A stretch of DNA of 64,000 bases from Segetibacter aerophilus (GCF_007991655.1 NZ_BJYT01000009.1:124001-188000), one strand, 5' to 3'; positions 43,308 through 52,782 are shown, counted from the first letter of the stretch. Notes: generated from the sequence alone by a model not told the origin. Made by a program: numbers and translations.

Positions 43308-45887
43308 TTAAAAAGAACGGCCCACTCGTAGCTGGAACAACTTCATTTCTTTTGACTTTGCGTAGGTGACAACTATTTGAATTTTATTAAAAGGAGCCAA
43401 CAAAAGTCCACCGCCGTACGAAGTGTGCCAGGTATTAGAAACCTCGCCAGGTAACCAAACGCGACCATTATCGAACAAAGCAAGAACGCCGGCCTTGCCA
43501 TTGAAAACATAACTTTTTATGTCGGTGATATACCTAAGCTCATTTGCATTATAAAAACCGGTTTTGCCCCAAAATCTTTCTAGCCTGTAGCCACGTAAAG
43601 TCTCCGGTCCTCCTATCGAAACGTACTGGTAAAAAAGCGGGTTGCCGGCAACGGTAAGTCCGGAGGTTTTTAAAGAAAATGATAGCTTTGACAGTAGCGG
43701 CACATACAATTGAAGGGTGCCTTCAAGCCGTGTAAAGTTCTTATCAGAAGCGGTTAAGTTGTGTGAATACGAGGCGCGAGTGATAAAAGTAACACCCTTA
43801 GTAGGAACGGTTGAGTCATTTACATGATCAAAAATGTAAGCAACCTTTGCACCCACAAAAGAGTTAGCATCAAAGTCATATGGATGGTTAGGTGTATAAA
43901 CTTTAGAAACAAACCTGCTCGGATCATTTATTATTTTTCTTGACTGAAAAAAAGTGCTGATCGTAATATCGTTGTGATTGATAACCCTATTTATGCCAAG
44001 AGACGCCAGCCACTCCCTGCTTTGCATGCGATAGAAATCATTGTAGTCAGTTAGCAAAGGAGTCTCATTACCGAGACCAAAAAATTTCGTCCATCTAATT
44101 GCATCAAAATTTCCATTAACAAGGAGGTCCCATTTACCAACGGTCTTAGGGAAAAGGCCTTGGTAAGTAACACTAACAGCATGTTGAGAAATTGAGTAGT
44201 TAAGCGCAAGCTGGTGACTATAAGCAAAAGGCAATTGTCTCCATTTGTGCCCGATAAACTTTGCGTTGATACCGGCAAACAACCTGTCTTCATAATTGTA
44301 AAAAATGTTTGGACCTACGCCCTTCTTATCATACAAATAGCTAAAATAGTTGTAGGAATGTATGCCGGTATCAGAGGAAACGTGCAGCTTCGTTTCGTTG
44401 TTTGCAGCAAAAAAATTGTTGGCATCATCATAAACAATTGTTTTTGTTGCGTTCCCCTTAACAGCACTGCGGTCTACGATTGAATCACTTTCATCTCCCC
44501 CTATAATTCGAACAATTATTCCTTTATCAACACTACCATTAATTGTGTAGGTATCGTTTCCAGACAAGCCATACAGCCGTACTTCTTTTGTTTCGTTGGT
44601 TTTAAACACCCTTGAATAGTATGGAAGTTTTTCTTTGTATTCTTTCGTTTTTCGAAAAACATTTATAAGCGTTTCGTTTTCATTCAAACGATTTACTTCG
44701 AAAAACTCTTTGCCTTTACTACCAACAATTTCCACCTCTTTAGCTATAAACCGATAATAGGTAGTAGCGTATTCCAACAATCGGTCACGTCGCGATTTTA
44801 GTTTAGCTATTGTTTCTTTTCCTGAAAGGGCAAATATTTCGGGAGGCAGTTGTTGTATTGAATTTTCAATTACTCTATCAGTTAAAGACTGTTGCAGATC
44901 TTTAGCACTGTTTTGCCAGTCAAGTAAAGTCATATGATTTGCAAAAAATCTGTCCAGGTTTCTTTCCTCGTAATTGAAAGTTTTTACATCAGGTAGTGTA
45001 TGATCAAAAGCCTGGAAATATTTCTGTCCGGAAGCGGAGATTAAAACTTTCAGCAGCACACCATCATATTTAAAATACGCCTGGTCGCGGTCTTGAGGAA
45101 TAGGTAGAAAAACTTTCTTATCATTCATTTTTCGCATACCCCATTGCCACTGGTCTTCATGCCTGTCCCAATCGCCTATGAACATGTCGAATAAACGTGA
45201 CTTTATAAACAGTGATTGATCAACCTCAAATTCATTGTCTTTTTTTAGTGTGTCAACGAGTTGATATGTGTCTATAAATTCTTTGAAATTTCCCAGGTTG
45301 TTTGCTTCCTGCCAACTACCGCTCATGCGTTGTTCGAATACATACAGCTTATTTCCAAAGTCATTGTTGAATGTGTCAAGAAGACGTTGCTTAGGTAGAT
45401 AAACAATGGCAGGAAGGGCATGATAAATTCCTGCACTTTTCGCCAGGCCCGACACTGATGCCGCACCATAAGGATGCGACATCGAAACTTCATCATTTAC
45501 GATGTCTTCTAAAAAAGTATTGTGTAAGATTTCAGGAAGTACTTTTCCGAGGGTTTTATCAACAGTACGCAACGCGTACTCCTTGTCGGCCTTCGTTTTT
45601 ACATGAAGTGATTTAGTTTGGTGGCCGCCCCCGGTTTTGTACGGTGTCAATCCTCCTTTTGCAGTGTCTAACAACATGACCGGCACTTTCACATCCGTCG
45701 ACCACTCCTTACGATAGTTCTTGCCCATTAACCACTGGTAAAAAGAAGACCTTTTGTATTGAGGGCCTGCTTTTACTTCTTTAAATCCGTCAACAGGGGC
45801 CTCAAAAACTTTCTGGGCGCAGGTAAGTTGAGCATAAAAAATAAAAAAGAAAAGAATATAAACGCCTTGTTTGGGTTTCTTTTTCAT
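43308..45887 (-). CDS. Exported protein with kinase-like N-terminal region fused to Omp85/BamA-type barrel
   Basis: The 859-residue protein has a signal peptide (to about 24). Residues about 90-340 carry a pattern seen in PI3/4-kinase, HipA and Fam20-like kinases. EYALRTVDK (103-111) looks like a nucleotide-binding Lys/Arg strand, GDWDRHEDQW (238-247) like a D-R-H catalytic loop, and IPQDRDQAYF (263-272) like the metal-binding Asp segment. The C-terminal half is an Omp85 surface-antigen barrel: ISIGGPETLRGYRLERFWG (YVSIGGPETLRGY), GVLALFDNGRVW and GRSF at the end. It should sit in the outer membrane with the N-terminal domain in the periplasm. Kinase identity is an inference from motifs, not a confirmed activity. 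Confidence 0.85.
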   Translation of the reverse strand: MKKKPKQGVYILFFFIFYAQLTCAQKVFEAPVDGFKEVKAGPQYKRSSFYQWLMGKNYRKEWSTDVKVPVMLLDTAKGGLTPYKTGGGHQTKSLHVKTKADKEYALRTVDKTLGKVLPEILHNTFLEDIVNDEVSMSHPYGAASVSGLAKSAGIYHALPAIVYLPKQRLLDTFNNDFGNKLYVFEQRMSGSWQEANNLGNFKEFIDTYQLVDTLKKDNEFEVDQSLFIKSRLFDMFIGDWDRHEDQWQWGMRKMNDKKVFLPIPQDRDQAYFKYDGVLLKVLISASGQKYFQAFDHTLPDVKTFNYEERNLDRFFANHMTLLDWQNSAKDLQQSLTDRVIENSIQQLPPEIFALSGKETIAKLKSRRDRLLEYATTYYRFIAKEVEIVGSKGKEFFEVNRLNENETLINVFRKTKEYKEKLPYYSRVFKTNETKEVRLYGLSGNDTYTINGSVDKGIIVRIIGGDESDSIVDRSAVKGNATKTIVYDDANNFFAANNETKLHVSSDTGIHSYNYFSYLYDKKGVGPNIFYNYEDRLFAGINAKFIGHKWRQLPFAYSHQLALNYSISQHAVSVTYQGLFPKTVGKWDLLVNGNFDAIRWTKFFGLGNETPLLTDYNDFYRMQSREWLASLGINRVINHNDITISTFFQSRKIINDPSRFVSKVYTPNHPYDFDANSFVGAKVAYIFDHVNDSTVPTKGVTFITRASYSHNLTASDKNFTRLEGTLQLYVPLLSKLSFSLKTSGLTVAGNPLFYQYVSIGGPETLRGYRLERFWGKTGFYNANELRYITDIKSYVFNGKAGVLALFDNGRVWLPGEVSNTWHTSYGGGLLLAPFNKIQIVVTYAKSKEMKLFQLRVGRSF

Positions 45888-46198
45888 TCAGTATTAATGG
45901 TTTACATGAAAGTTATCAAAACCTTGCCACTATTTTATTTAGCCTGTTTTCTAATGCAGGAAAGGTAGTTTCATTTTAATTTAACTTCTTTCTACCATTT
46001 TTCAAAAGTGTTTTCATGGAAACGAAAAGTGCTAATACCTACATTTACACAAGTCAACGCCTTAGCATTAAGGCTAATATTATCAGGAGAAGAAAATTCA
46101 TCACAAAAACGGGAGCACGAGGTGGGAGCTGAGTTTTTTGCCCCTTTAAATGTGTAATTTCGCCGTCAATCATAATAGCAAGAGGAGCATTTTTATAT
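45888..46198. other. Intergenic region upstream of the Omp85 gene
   Basis: In this 311-bp gap a 20-codon plus-strand frame (45908-45970) resembles a signal peptide but stops at once and has no neighbour support. I see no clear promoter or hairpin. Confidence 0.3.
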
Positions 46199-46474
46199 AT
46201 GAAAATAGAATTTATTAAAAACATACAGTTTACTAAACTGGTGAAGGCAGACGGACAATTGAGGGAATTTAATTTTAGAAAAATCAGCGGTTCTAAAGAA
46301 GGATTATTTTCCGTAGATGTAAGTGATGATAGGGGAAACCGCAAGATGTTCAAGATGGCAAAGTCCGAGAACTCGTGGAAGATTGTTGGTGAAGAACCGC
46401 TCCCGGATTGGATCTATAAAAACGAAAGTATTTTTAATGAATTGATCGAGGAAGAATTAAAGATTAATGGATAA
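46199..46474 (+). CDS. Hypothetical protein (91 residues)
   Basis: The protein is hydrophilic with alternating strands (MKIEFIKNIQFTKLVKADGQ, REFNFRKISGSKEGLFSVDV) and an acidic C-terminal helix (NESIFNELIEEELK). It resembles small conserved bacteroidete proteins with no known role. It is followed by a terminator. Confidence 0.7.
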   Translation: MKIEFIKNIQFTKLVKADGQLREFNFRKISGSKEGLFSVDVSDDRGNRKMFKMAKSENSWKIVGEEPLPDWIYKNESIFNELIEEELKING

Positions 46475-46494
46475 TCGTCACTAAAATTTATAGA

Positions 46495-46526
46495 AAAAGC
46501 TGTTCTAAAAAGAGCAGCTTTTTTAT
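46495..46526 (+). terminator. Terminator hairpin after the 91-residue gene
   Basis: AAAGCTGTTCT and AGAGCAGCTTT pair around AAAA with one G-U, then a T run. Confidence 0.85.
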
Positions 46527-46561
46527 TGCCATTTATTTAAAATTTGGATTTCTGTGCTGAA

Positions 46562-47023
46562 TTAATGCAAACCTTCAAAGCCATATTTGGCGTTGCTCCA
46601 AAATTCGTCAAGAGCGATAATGCGAGGTTTAAAGAATGAAATAAGAGCTGGCCAATCAGCTTTATTGAAAACAGAAACGCTGCCTAATTCGCTAAAAATT
46701 CTACTGATAACTTTCCCGTTTTGATTGGGTGTATGTAAACTCCAGGTCCAGCCTTTACCGACAATATTTTCAAACATGTTTTTCAATTGAACGAATTGCT
46801 CATAATACAATTGCTGAATTTCAAGATCTGAATGGACAAGTTCGATACCGACGGTCGCCATTTTGTTTTCTGCTTCCATCTTAAATAAAACGTCCTTCTC
46901 ACCTGTTTTATAGTTCAACCAGTTTACCTTTTCTCCTTCAAACCCAGGTACCGGTTTCATGTATTGGCCAAATACTGTCCAAAATTCTTTTCTCAATTGC
47001 GAAGCTTCCTGCCTTGAAAACAT
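46562..47023 (-). CDS. DUF4268 domain protein
   Basis: The 153-residue protein matches DUF4268, seen in bacteroidetes and as the C-terminal part of some restriction-related proteins: MFSRQEASQLRKEFWTVFGQYMKPVPGFEG, KVNWLNYKTGEKDVLFKM, VGIELVHSDLEIQQLYYEQF and ALDEFWSNAKYGFEGLH. As a stand-alone protein its function is unknown. It sits downstream of tpiA but after a terminator, so it is likely a separate unit. Confidence 0.85.
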   Translation of the reverse strand: MFSRQEASQLRKEFWTVFGQYMKPVPGFEGEKVNWLNYKTGEKDVLFKMEAENKMATVGIELVHSDLEIQQLYYEQFVQLKNMFENIVGKGWTWSLHTPNQNGKVISRIFSELGSVSVFNKADWPALISFFKPRIIALDEFWSNAKYGFEGLH

Positions 47024-47092
47024 GATTAGTACTGTAAATTATTATGATTAGAATTTGAGGAACTAACGAATCTATTCAAAAAAGCTTTAAAC

Positions 47093-47120
47093 AAAAAAGC
47101 AGCCTCTTTCGACGCTGCTT
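47093..47120 (-). terminator. Terminator of the tpiA unit
   Basis: On the minus strand AAGCAGC and GCTGCTT pair around a 10-nt loop, followed by TTTTTGT. Confidence 0.8.
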
Positions 47121-47141
47121 ATAAAATACTCTTTCAAAAAA

Positions 47142-47906
47142 TTATGATTTTAGCGCCTTAATGATTGCCACAAATTCATCAGCTACTAAAGAGGCTCCAC
47201 CTACCAGTCCGCCATCCACATCCGGCTTGCCGAAAATTTCTTTTGCATTTGATGCCTTTACACTTCCACCGTACAAAATAGAAATATTATTAGCTATTGC
47301 TTCGCCGTATTTGGCTGCGAGTTGAGAACGGATATGTGCATGCATTTCCTGAGCCTGCTCGCTTGTCGCAGTCTTTCCTGTACCAATTGCCCAGATAGGC
47401 TCATAGGCAATTACCACCTGCTGAATTTCATCTGCAGAGAGATCAAAGAGACTTTCTTCCAGTTGCGTTTGAACGAATTGATTCTGCTGATTAACTTCCC
47501 TAACCGGTAAAGCCTCGCCGCAACAAAAGATCGGGACAATATTTTCCTCCAGGCACAACTTTACTTTTTCGCGTAAGAATTCGTTGCTTTCATTAAAGTA
47601 TTCACGGCGCTCGCTGTGACCAATCACTGCATGATCTACACCAATACTTTTTAACATTGTAACAGAAACTTCACCTGTAAAAGCTCCGGACTTTTTTGAA
47701 TAAATATTCTGAGCTGCGATAAACACGTTGCTATGATCTGTAACTTTTTTTGCGGCTAATGTCAGGTAAGGTGCAGGCACTGCAAAAACGACTTTTTGGT
47801 TTTCTGAAACCTCAAGGTTCGCATCCAGAATGGTGTACAATAAAGTCTCCGCTTCATTGATTGTCAGGTTCATCTTCCAGTTTGCAGCAGCAATTTGTTT
47901 TCTCAT
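47142..47906 (-). CDS. tpiA: Triose-phosphate isomerase
   Basis: The 254-residue protein has all TIM signatures: AANWKMN with the active-site Lys, GHSERR with the His, AYEPIWAIGTGKTAT with the catalytic Glu, and YGGSVKASN for phosphate binding. It interconverts dihydroxyacetone phosphate and glyceraldehyde-3-phosphate. It follows the GlmU-like gene by 39 bp and probably shares its transcript. Confidence 0.98.
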   Translation of the reverse strand: MRKQIAAANWKMNLTINEAETLLYTILDANLEVSENQKVVFAVPAPYLTLAAKKVTDHSNVFIAAQNIYSKKSGAFTGEVSVTMLKSIGVDHAVIGHSERREYFNESNEFLREKVKLCLEENIVPIFCCGEALPVREVNQQNQFVQTQLEESLFDLSADEIQQVVIAYEPIWAIGTGKTATSEQAQEMHAHIRSQLAAKYGEAIANNISILYGGSVKASNAKEIFGKPDVDGGLVGGASLVADEFVAIIKALKS

Positions 47907-47945
47907 TGGTAGTAGGTTTTTCTCTTTAGATTTCTATTGTCTTTA

Positions 47946-49118
47946 CTATGTTTTGGTAGCAGAAAGTTCAAAGATATGTTTCAAAACCTGTGTTTCCTGT
48001 TGGCCAATTATTTTATTCTTCATCTTTTTCCAATTGGAGATATCAGCTATTGCCTTTTCAAATTCATATCTACAATCCCCGTTTGAGCCCCAGGTAAAGT
48101 CAGGAATAAATTTTGGCAAAAGACCTGCTCCAAACACATTGCTGCAAACTCCGATAGCAGAGCCCGTATTTATGGAAGAATTTATAGCAGTGCGCGAGTA
48201 ATCGCCCATGATAACGCCACATTTATTTCCAGCGGGTAAATACGCCTGAGCTGCATAGTTCCAAAGTTGAACTGTGCCGCCGGTATTTTTTAAATTACTG
48301 TTACTGGTACCTGCACCAAGATTACACCACTCTCCTATCACACTATCGCCGAGATAGCCATCGTGCGCTTTGTTGCTGTAACCTGTAATTATACTATTCT
48401 TAATCTCACCACCGCCCATGCTATAAGGGCCAATTGTAGTTGCGCCATACACTTTTGTTCCCATTTTTAAAACGGCGCCTTCTCCCAGCGCAAACGGGCC
48501 GCGGATAAAACAACCTTCCATGATGGTGGCATTTTTACCAATGTAAATAGGACCGGTAGATGCATTTAAAACAGCGTGATCGATTGTTGCCCCTTCCTCA
48601 ATAAAGATCTTAGAAACCTTAATAGTATGTACCGTATCATTGGCATCATTCGAAATTCTTCCTTTAGTGAATAAGGGAAAATCGAACTCGATCATTTGTT
48701 GGTTTAATTGAAACAGGTCAAACGGAAATGAAATTCTCTGGACTTGAGGGACGGAAGCAGCGTTGTCAAAAAGCGTTGCAATGTTTTCTATAGAAGGCGA
48801 ATCCCCTGAAAAAGCCCGGGCAGCAATTAAATCTGTTTCATCCTTTATGGCTTCATTTGTTTGTAAGCCCGATATCAGCTTTACTAATTCCGCGTTTGGG
48901 ATAACAGAGGCATCAACAAAAGTGTTGTCACCTGCGGGAGCAACATTATATAGAGGCTGTAAGTATGGTTCCGTTAAAATAAACGCCTCAACACTTAAGA
49001 GTTTTTCCCATCGCTCCTTAATTGTTACTATGCCCATTCGAAGATCCGCTACCGCCCTCGTTAGTGTAAGCGGAAATAATTTTTCCTTGGCTTTTGTATC
49101 AAATAAAATGAGGTTCAT
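47946..49118 (-). CDS. GlmU-like putative sugar nucleotidyltransferase/acetyltransferase (bacteroidete type)
   Basis: The 390-residue protein has the alternative GlmU layout of bacteroidetes. A degenerate N-terminal nucleotidyltransferase-like domain (MNLILFDTKAKEKLFPLTLTRAVADLRMG) is joined to a left-handed beta-helix acyltransferase domain (ATIDHAVLNASTGPIYIGKN, IGPYSMGGGEIKNSIITGYS, GYLGDSVIGEWCNLGAGTSNS). It probably makes UDP-GlcNAc for the envelope. The N-terminal domain lacks the classic GxGTRM pyrophosphorylase motif but matches this subfamily. Confidence 0.88.
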   Translation of the reverse strand: MNLILFDTKAKEKLFPLTLTRAVADLRMGIVTIKERWEKLLSVEAFILTEPYLQPLYNVAPAGDNTFVDASVIPNAELVKLISGLQTNEAIKDETDLIAARAFSGDSPSIENIATLFDNAASVPQVQRISFPFDLFQLNQQMIEFDFPLFTKGRISNDANDTVHTIKVSKIFIEEGATIDHAVLNASTGPIYIGKNATIMEGCFIRGPFALGEGAVLKMGTKVYGATTIGPYSMGGGEIKNSIITGYSNKAHDGYLGDSVIGEWCNLGAGTSNSNLKNTGGTVQLWNYAAQAYLPAGNKCGVIMGDYSRTAINSSINTGSAIGVCSNVFGAGLLPKFIPDFTWGSNGDCRYEFEKAIADISNWKKMKNKIIGQQETQVLKHIFELSATKT

Positions 49119-49194
49119 TAAAAAATAGGGGCAGTTAAATTTGGATTAACTGCCCTGGCAAATTTCACGATTTAAAAAAAATCTATTAAAAATA

Positions 49195-49968
49195 TTAAAA
49201 GTACTGGCTAATCTTTTGCAGCTCGGTCTCAATTTCTTTTTGCTTGTTTTCGCCCGCAAGCAGGTAAGAACTTTTAATTGTATTTAAGCTGTCTTTAGTA
49301 AGGTTGATATCTTGCGTCAATTGGTTGATCTCTGTTTTCAGTGCATTTATTTTTTGAGTGAGCGCCTGCAACTCTTCGGTTTTCTTCTGAATTTGCTGTT
49401 CTTTTTGCCGAACCTCCTTTTGATATTTTAATGCATGTGCCCCCTGGAAAGCATTCATGTCTCGCCCAATCAGGTTCAGGTATTCCTGCCCGGTCGATAG
49501 CAACTTTTCCCTGGTGAGACCGGTGCTCTTTAAAACATTATAAGCTGTTCTGTACTTGATCGCTTCATCCTGTATATCATCGATGTCAACTTTGCTGTCC
49601 ACAAATTCTTTGTAATCTGTTCCCTGGAATATTGGGTTAGTGGCATTTGCGTTGTCGATTAACTTTTCAAAGTATTGTGCATGTTCGGGCAAGGGTGCTG
49701 TGATAGTTCCGGCAGGCGAATACGTTGGAACCTGGCCGGTAGCGGCAACATTTCCGGGAGTGCTATTTATTAAGGGATGTTGCGCATTAGGATCAGGAGC
49801 AGCTGGGGCAGCAGGTGCCTTTGTTGCTGCTGGGGTATTAGCAGCAGCAGCAGGAGTTGCCGGTGGTACAGAAGAAGGCGCGGTCGTTTTATTATCATTG
49901 GCTTGCTGCTTCTTTTGATCCTCGTCGAATTCTACAAAGGGAGTTAACAACTGCTTTAAGAAACTCAT
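49195..49968 (-). CDS. Coiled-coil protein, last gene of the TerY-like kinase/phosphatase cluster
   Basis: The 257-residue protein has a short N-terminal helix (MSFLKQLLTPFVEFDEDQKK), a low-complexity Ala/Pro/Thr linker (about 28-85), a helical middle (DYKEFVDSKVDIDDIQDEAIKYRTAY) and a long coiled coil (about 175-250, KYQKEVRQKEQQIQKKTEELQ). It has no signal peptide. It begins 11 bp after the ASKHA gene, so the two are translationally linked. Probably a scaffold for the cluster; function unknown. Confidence 0.75.
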   Translation of the reverse strand: MSFLKQLLTPFVEFDEDQKKQQANDNKTTAPSSVPPATPAAAANTPAATKAPAAPAAPDPNAQHPLINSTPGNVAATGQVPTYSPAGTITAPLPEHAQYFEKLIDNANATNPIFQGTDYKEFVDSKVDIDDIQDEAIKYRTAYNVLKSTGLTREKLLSTGQEYLNLIGRDMNAFQGAHALKYQKEVRQKEQQIQKKTEELQALTQKINALKTEINQLTQDINLTKDSLNTIKSSYLLAGENKQKEIETELQKISQYF

Positions 49969-49978
49969 AACAAAGAGA

Positions 49979-50974
49979 TTATTTATTGAGGCTTAGCAAA
50001 AAGCCAATTGTGAAGTTTGCGTCCCAGTCAAAAACGAAAGTGTCTGTTTTGGTAGCGTCAGAAATTGCCTTATAAATGTTTAAACCTGAGGCCATCTTTT
50101 TGTCCGCAGCTTTGTATGATGCAGGTGCATTTAGCACTGTATATCTTTCTTCGCCCTTGCGATGTTGCTTAGCTAAAGTAAAAGGAACGCCGCCAATGAT
50201 GAACCCAACATTTCGCTTGCCTTCAGGAATTTTACTTGCCTGTGTTTTTACCTGGCTGTATACATCTTCATCCGAAGTTCCTTTGTCATAATATTTTGCT
50301 CCGGGCAACTCCTGCGATTTTAAATTCCCGTTTTCGTCCCAGGATATTTTAGTGTTACCGGAACCAATGTCGACCATAAATGAGTTGTCTGCAAATGACG
50401 GTGGAACGGTTGCTTTAAGCGCAAATTTTGCTTCCTGCTCAGCTGTAACATTGTTTACTACAAACCCCATTTTCTTTAACTCGTTGCTGATGGTAGTTGT
50501 CTTCGGCTCTTTTTGTGCGCCCGAAGAAATTACAAAGTGCATGTTGTTTTTTGACACGCCTTTGTCAAACATGGCAGCAAGATATTTTTTCAAACCGGCC
50601 CGGATATCTTCTGTCGTAGCAAGACCTTCGTAAGCGAGAGACTCACCAAAATCTTTGGAAACGATTTCCCAACGCTTTTGATTGTCCATATTAATGACAA
50701 AAGAATTGAAGCCTGTGGCACCCACTTCGACTACTCCGCGGAGCGTTCCGTTTTCTGGTTTTTCAGGAGTATAGTTAAATTCTCTTGACTCTGTTTTGGC
50801 GTCGCCGGTTGTAGCAGATGTAGTTGGTGCATCTTTATCGCTGGATGGCTGAGTCGGCGAAAGCTCTGTCGAGTTTTCTTCTCTTATTTTAGAAAATTTC
50901 GGCTTCAGCGCAAAGTAGGCCAGGGCTGCAATAATCAAGACTACTAGAATGACGCCTGCTGGTTTAATTCTCAT
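49979..50974 (-). CDS. Membrane-anchored Ppx/GppA-like ASKHA-fold protein
   Basis: The 331-residue protein has an N-terminal transmembrane helix (PAGVILVVLIIAALAYFAL, about 5-23) and a Ser/Thr-rich linker. The domain resembles exopolyphosphatase/GppA actin-like proteins: phosphate-1 loop VEVGATGFNSFVI (82-94), the EQEA-type segment VTAEQEAKF and phosphate-2 loop MVDIGSGNTKISW (200-212). The second subdomain of Ppx proteins appears shortened. Orientation (cytosol or periplasm) is unclear. It follows the kinase gene by 220 bp and directly precedes the coiled-coil gene. Confidence 0.7.
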   Translation of the reverse strand: MRIKPAGVILVVLIIAALAYFALKPKFSKIREENSTELSPTQPSSDKDAPTTSATTGDAKTESREFNYTPEKPENGTLRGVVEVGATGFNSFVINMDNQKRWEIVSKDFGESLAYEGLATTEDIRAGLKKYLAAMFDKGVSKNNMHFVISSGAQKEPKTTTISNELKKMGFVVNNVTAEQEAKFALKATVPPSFADNSFMVDIGSGNTKISWDENGNLKSQELPGAKYYDKGTSDEDVYSQVKTQASKIPEGKRNVGFIIGGVPFTLAKQHRKGEERYTVLNAPASYKAADKKMASGLNIYKAISDATKTDTFVFDWDANFTIGFLLSLNK

Positions 50975-51100
50975 TGTATCAGTTTTTTTTATTTTAATAA
51001 TATGAATGATTGTTCTTACAAATCACTGTAAGCTCGTTGACCCAATCTCAGGCAAATTTAAACACGTTCTTTTAAGTTGAATGAACAATAAACAGTTGAA

Positions 51101-51116
51101 GAGTGCGACGCAAGAA
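51101..51116 (-). repeat. Dispersed repeat copy, inverted
   Basis: Reverse complement reads TTCTTGCGTCGCACTC, matching the main subfamily core. It lies between the kinase and ASKHA genes. Confidence 0.75.
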
Positions 51117-51194
51117 AAGCTCGATAGTAGCAATGGCGCTGGCTAAAAAACATTTCTTATGTGACCTAAGCTTTAAAGCTTTTAAAATGCTTTT

Positions 51195-52739
51195 TTATTT
51201 ATTAGCAATAGTAATCATCACAACTCTTCCGCCCTCTTCATTTGACAATAATAACTTTTTACCATCCGTCAGATCTACCATTGTATTTACCGGAATCTCC
51301 TTGTCCTCAGTTAGATCTTTTAATGAGGTTAATTTCTGGTTGACCAAAACCCACTTGTCTTTAAAAAAGGTAAAATATCCAACGGGCACCTTTTGTTCTG
51401 CTGTAAGTTTTTCATTTCTAACAACATTCCTGTTAACGTGCCACTGAAATAAGTACTGGTTATTATACACCATCAGCCGGTGGTTCTCCGGTTTCCAAAC
51501 CGACGGCTTGAACTGGTAATACAGATCGAGCACGGGCAAAGTTCCCTTAACCGGAGTACCGCAAAAAGGGCACTTCGGAGAAGCTGAATTATCGAACACA
51601 AACCACTTCTGATCGCAATGAGCGTTGCTGCAAGGCTGCATTAGGTCAGTTGTTTTAAGTAACGACTGCTCCCACATATCGGCATTCGGCCGTTGGTTGG
51701 GTTCGTGCAACCCGGTAATAAAAGCCTGATCGAACAACGCTTTCAAATACGGACCTGTGATGGTGTAAGGAAGCTTGCTTACATCTGCCCAAGGCAAAGC
51801 TGATTTTGAAATTTGGTCCAGCTTTGGCCGGTTGGATGTATCAGTAGGATGCTCTATAAAGAGAGCCTTTTCACCCATTGACAATAGATCATCCTGCTCG
51901 GTATCGAGTGAGTTTACCTTACCTCCCTTCAGCGGATGACGATACAAGAGGTACATGTAAATCATAACCGCCATAGCATGCAAGTCAGTGGTACGGTTAG
52001 CATGCTTGCGGTTAGGGTCTCGCAGGTTTAAATGTTTTGTGGCCAATACTTCAGGAGCGATAAAATCAGCCGTACCAATTACATCAGGCGGGTAAAGACC
52101 GGGCACAACCAGGCCGTCAATATCGATGATGGTAGCAGACTTACTGGTCGGGTCAATCAACACATTCTTATACGATAAATCAGAGTGGGCAAGACCGGCA
52201 GAATGGAGGCGTTTTACTCCCCTCGCGATCTTCACACAAATCTGGAAATAGCTTAGCCAATTCCCCAACTCACTTTCATCAAGCCTTAGGGCAAACTGCT
52301 TGTTTCGAAATTTTGCCGAGGCAAACCAAAGCCCTTGCTTCTCCTTGCCCTTGATACCTTCACTGGTCGCATATCCTTTTTTAAAAAAGAAATTCTTGTT
52401 ATACGCCGGCACTATCAGCCCAACTTTACCGTCGACCTCTACCATATCTGTTGGCCAGCAATAAAGCTCTTTAAAATAGTCGCCCCCTTCCCTATTGAAA
52501 AAACTATCGTAATACTGCGTTACGAGTTTCTTCAACCGCTCCCTTGAATTAAAGTCCTGCTTGTCGCGGTAAAAAGCTACGACGTAAGATTTGTCAGGGC
52601 CGAAATAAACATCTTTCATACCGCCTCGCATTGGCTCACCGTTGTCGACGTACTGGTAAGTTTTACCGGGGGTAATAACTGAAGGTGCAGTCTTCACATT
52701 CGATTGGGCAGTATTTGAAAAGTTGCTTAGATAACTCAC
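51195..52739 (-). CDS. Ser/Thr protein kinase with C-terminal zinc ribbon
   Basis: The 514-residue protein starts with GTG at 52739 (no in-frame ATG upstream fits). The kinase core is intact: Lys-containing N-lobe (VVAFYRDK), catalytic loop HSDLSYKN (185-192), metal loop DIDG (206-209, DFG variant) and IAPEV (227-231). A four-cysteine zinc ribbon follows (Cys370, 375, 390, 393). The C-terminal part (about 400-514) is beta-rich with unknown role. It is flanked by a PP2C phosphatase and a VWA gene, the composition of TerY-P-type triads. It lacks a membrane helix. Confidence 0.92.
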   Translation of the reverse strand: MSYLSNFSNTAQSNVKTAPSVITPGKTYQYVDNGEPMRGGMKDVYFGPDKSYVVAFYRDKQDFNSRERLKKLVTQYYDSFFNREGGDYFKELYCWPTDMVEVDGKVGLIVPAYNKNFFFKKGYATSEGIKGKEKQGLWFASAKFRNKQFALRLDESELGNWLSYFQICVKIARGVKRLHSAGLAHSDLSYKNVLIDPTSKSATIIDIDGLVVPGLYPPDVIGTADFIAPEVLATKHLNLRDPNRKHANRTTDLHAMAVMIYMYLLYRHPLKGGKVNSLDTEQDDLLSMGEKALFIEHPTDTSNRPKLDQISKSALPWADVSKLPYTITGPYLKALFDQAFITGLHEPNQRPNADMWEQSLLKTTDLMQPCSNAHCDQKWFVFDNSASPKCPFCGTPVKGTLPVLDLYYQFKPSVWKPENHRLMVYNNQYLFQWHVNRNVVRNEKLTAEQKVPVGYFTFFKDKWVLVNQKLTSLKDLTEDKEIPVNTMVDLTDGKKLLLSNEEGGRVVMITIANK

Positions 52740-52782
52740 ACCAATTGTTTTTATTTTTTGTTCACACGCTTTATAACCTTGC

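Noticed and set aside
45908-45970. Short signal-peptide-like frame (20 codons)
   Set aside because: It stops right after a hydrophobic run, has no cleavage site followed by a mature part, and no transcript signals.
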